Origin: Paragordius varius
Lineage: Eukaryota > Nematomorpha
Direction: 5' to 3'
Assembly (NCBI GenBank): GCA_964247055.1
Contig: OZ176050.1
Coordinates: 620,001 to 684,000 of the forward strand
DNA: 64,000 bases
Below the pieces are notes generated by a model that was not told the DNA's origin, made no database searches, and worked only from the letters and a program-made list of their open reading frames with translations. A program made the translations under genes and the position numbers. This document shows, piece by piece, positions 63,764-64,000 of this stretch (within the stretch, counting starts at the first letter, position 1; each line of letters starts with the position of its first letter).

Positions 63764-64000
63764 GGCTACCTAAAATCCAAATTTGATCAGGTGATGTCAC
63801 CATAATTTTTTTTGGGTAGCCCTATGGTAGTTCCATCATCACCCCAAATATTTTCGAGATCGGAGTATAAATGTAATTTTTATGAATTTTTTAAATATTT
63901 AAAAAATTTATTTTATACGATATTAAAAATAAAAATGGCTACCTAAAATCCAAATTTGATCAGGTAATGTCGCCATAATTTTTTTTGGGTAGCCCTATGG
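63764..64000. repeat. Array continuing past the window edge
   Basis: One full monomer (CGAG, GATATT) and the start of a GTAATGTCGCC monomer, the order seen inside the nine-monomer unit at about 61.0-61.25 kb. The window stops in mid-monomer. Confidence 0.85.

Larger units (their letters stand above)
1..64000. repeat. AT-rich 173-bp satellite DNA array, about 370 tandem monomers
   Basis: Every line of the window contains the same unit, anchored by GGCTACC, GATCAGGTGATGTCACC, GGGTAGCCCTATGG and CCATCATCACCCC. Successive GGCTACC anchors lie 170-173 bp apart, for example 11, 184, 357, 527, 699. All copies point the same way and no foreign DNA of any size interrupts them. Stretches free of genes therefore hold only this repeat. 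The unit length resembles known centromeric satellites (human alpha 171 bp, Arabidopsis about 178 bp), which suggests a centromeric or pericentromeric site in a eukaryote. That location is inferred; the sequence itself shows only the tandem structure. I do not recognise the monomer as a named satellite family. Confidence 0.97.

Noticed and set aside
1-64000. CRISPR array
   Set aside because: The repeated unit is 170-173 bp and contiguous. There are no short direct repeats separated by unique spacers and no cas-like gene.
1-64000. Transposon, retroelement or LTR remains in the array
   Set aside because: I looked for breaks in the 173-bp rhythm, target-site duplications and longer open frames on both strands. 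Every break is a small deletion or a whole-monomer step.
1-64000. Inverted segments of the array
   Set aside because: GGCTACC and GATCAGGTGATG read on the given strand throughout. The GGTAGCC seen in every monomer is the inner arm of its own inverted repeat, not a reversed monomer.
1-64000. rRNA, tRNA or other structured RNA genes
   Set aside because: No stretch departs from the satellite, so there is no room for a tRNA cloverleaf or rRNA core. The monomer hairpins are not a tRNA fold.
1-64000. Bacterial origin iterons or plasmid replication repeats
   Set aside because: Iterons are about 17-22 bp and few. Hundreds of 173-bp units with nested HORs and no replication gene fit eukaryotic satellite DNA instead.

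Overview
The whole 64 kb window is one uninterrupted tandem satellite array. A monomer of about 173 bp (usual range 170-173 bp) is repeated head to tail in one orientation, roughly 370 times. I see no gene, RNA gene, transposon, inversion or single-copy spacer, and both ends of the window lie inside monomers, so the array continues on both sides. The sequence is very AT-rich: the consensus monomer has 45 G/C in 173 bases, about 26 percent. A nucleosome-sized monomer, homogeneous megasatellite structure and nested higher-order repeats (HORs) point to centromeric or pericentromeric heterochromatin of a eukaryote. I cannot name the lineage from sequence alone.

The monomer, phased here from the motif GGCTACC, has two parts. 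Positions 1-102 hold nearly all the G/C (about 40 percent GC) and several overlapping inverted repeats. Positions 103-173 are about 6 percent GC and contain a perfect 24-bp AT palindrome at 122-145. Subtypes are told apart at a few sites: position 36/38 (CACC, CGCC, CTCC, CACT), positions 90-102 (TTCGAG..GGAG, GTCGAG..GGAG, TTGGGG..GGAC), position 119 (A or T), position 146 (T or G), positions 155-160, and a run of 7, 8 or 9 T.

The order of subtypes is not random, and it divides the window into neighbourhoods. Region A (about 1.2-10.8 kb) and region B (about 13.0-22.1 kb) are two copies of the same roughly 9-kb block, offset by 11,253-11,771 bp. They differ mainly by gains or losses of whole monomers. 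Each holds 2.5-3.1 kb HOR units marked by an 83-bp truncated monomer (12 copies, all before 25.8 kb). Region C (about 22.1-35.0 kb) mixes B-type pieces with a new cassette. Region D (about 35-56 kb) is built from a three-monomer cassette and a nine-monomer module, with an exact 3,976-bp offset repeat and a five-monomer tandem duplication. After a more mutated strip at 56.2-57.4 kb, region E (57.3-64 kb) has a different family of ten- and nine-monomer HORs.

There is no gene network to describe. What can be read is the array's history: a point-like ancestral monomer, repeated unequal exchange in whole-monomer steps, and local replacement of one HOR family by another. Any function (kinetochore or heterochromatin seeding, transcription, cruciform formation) is inference from structure. 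All counts were made by eye, and approximate boundaries are marked as such.
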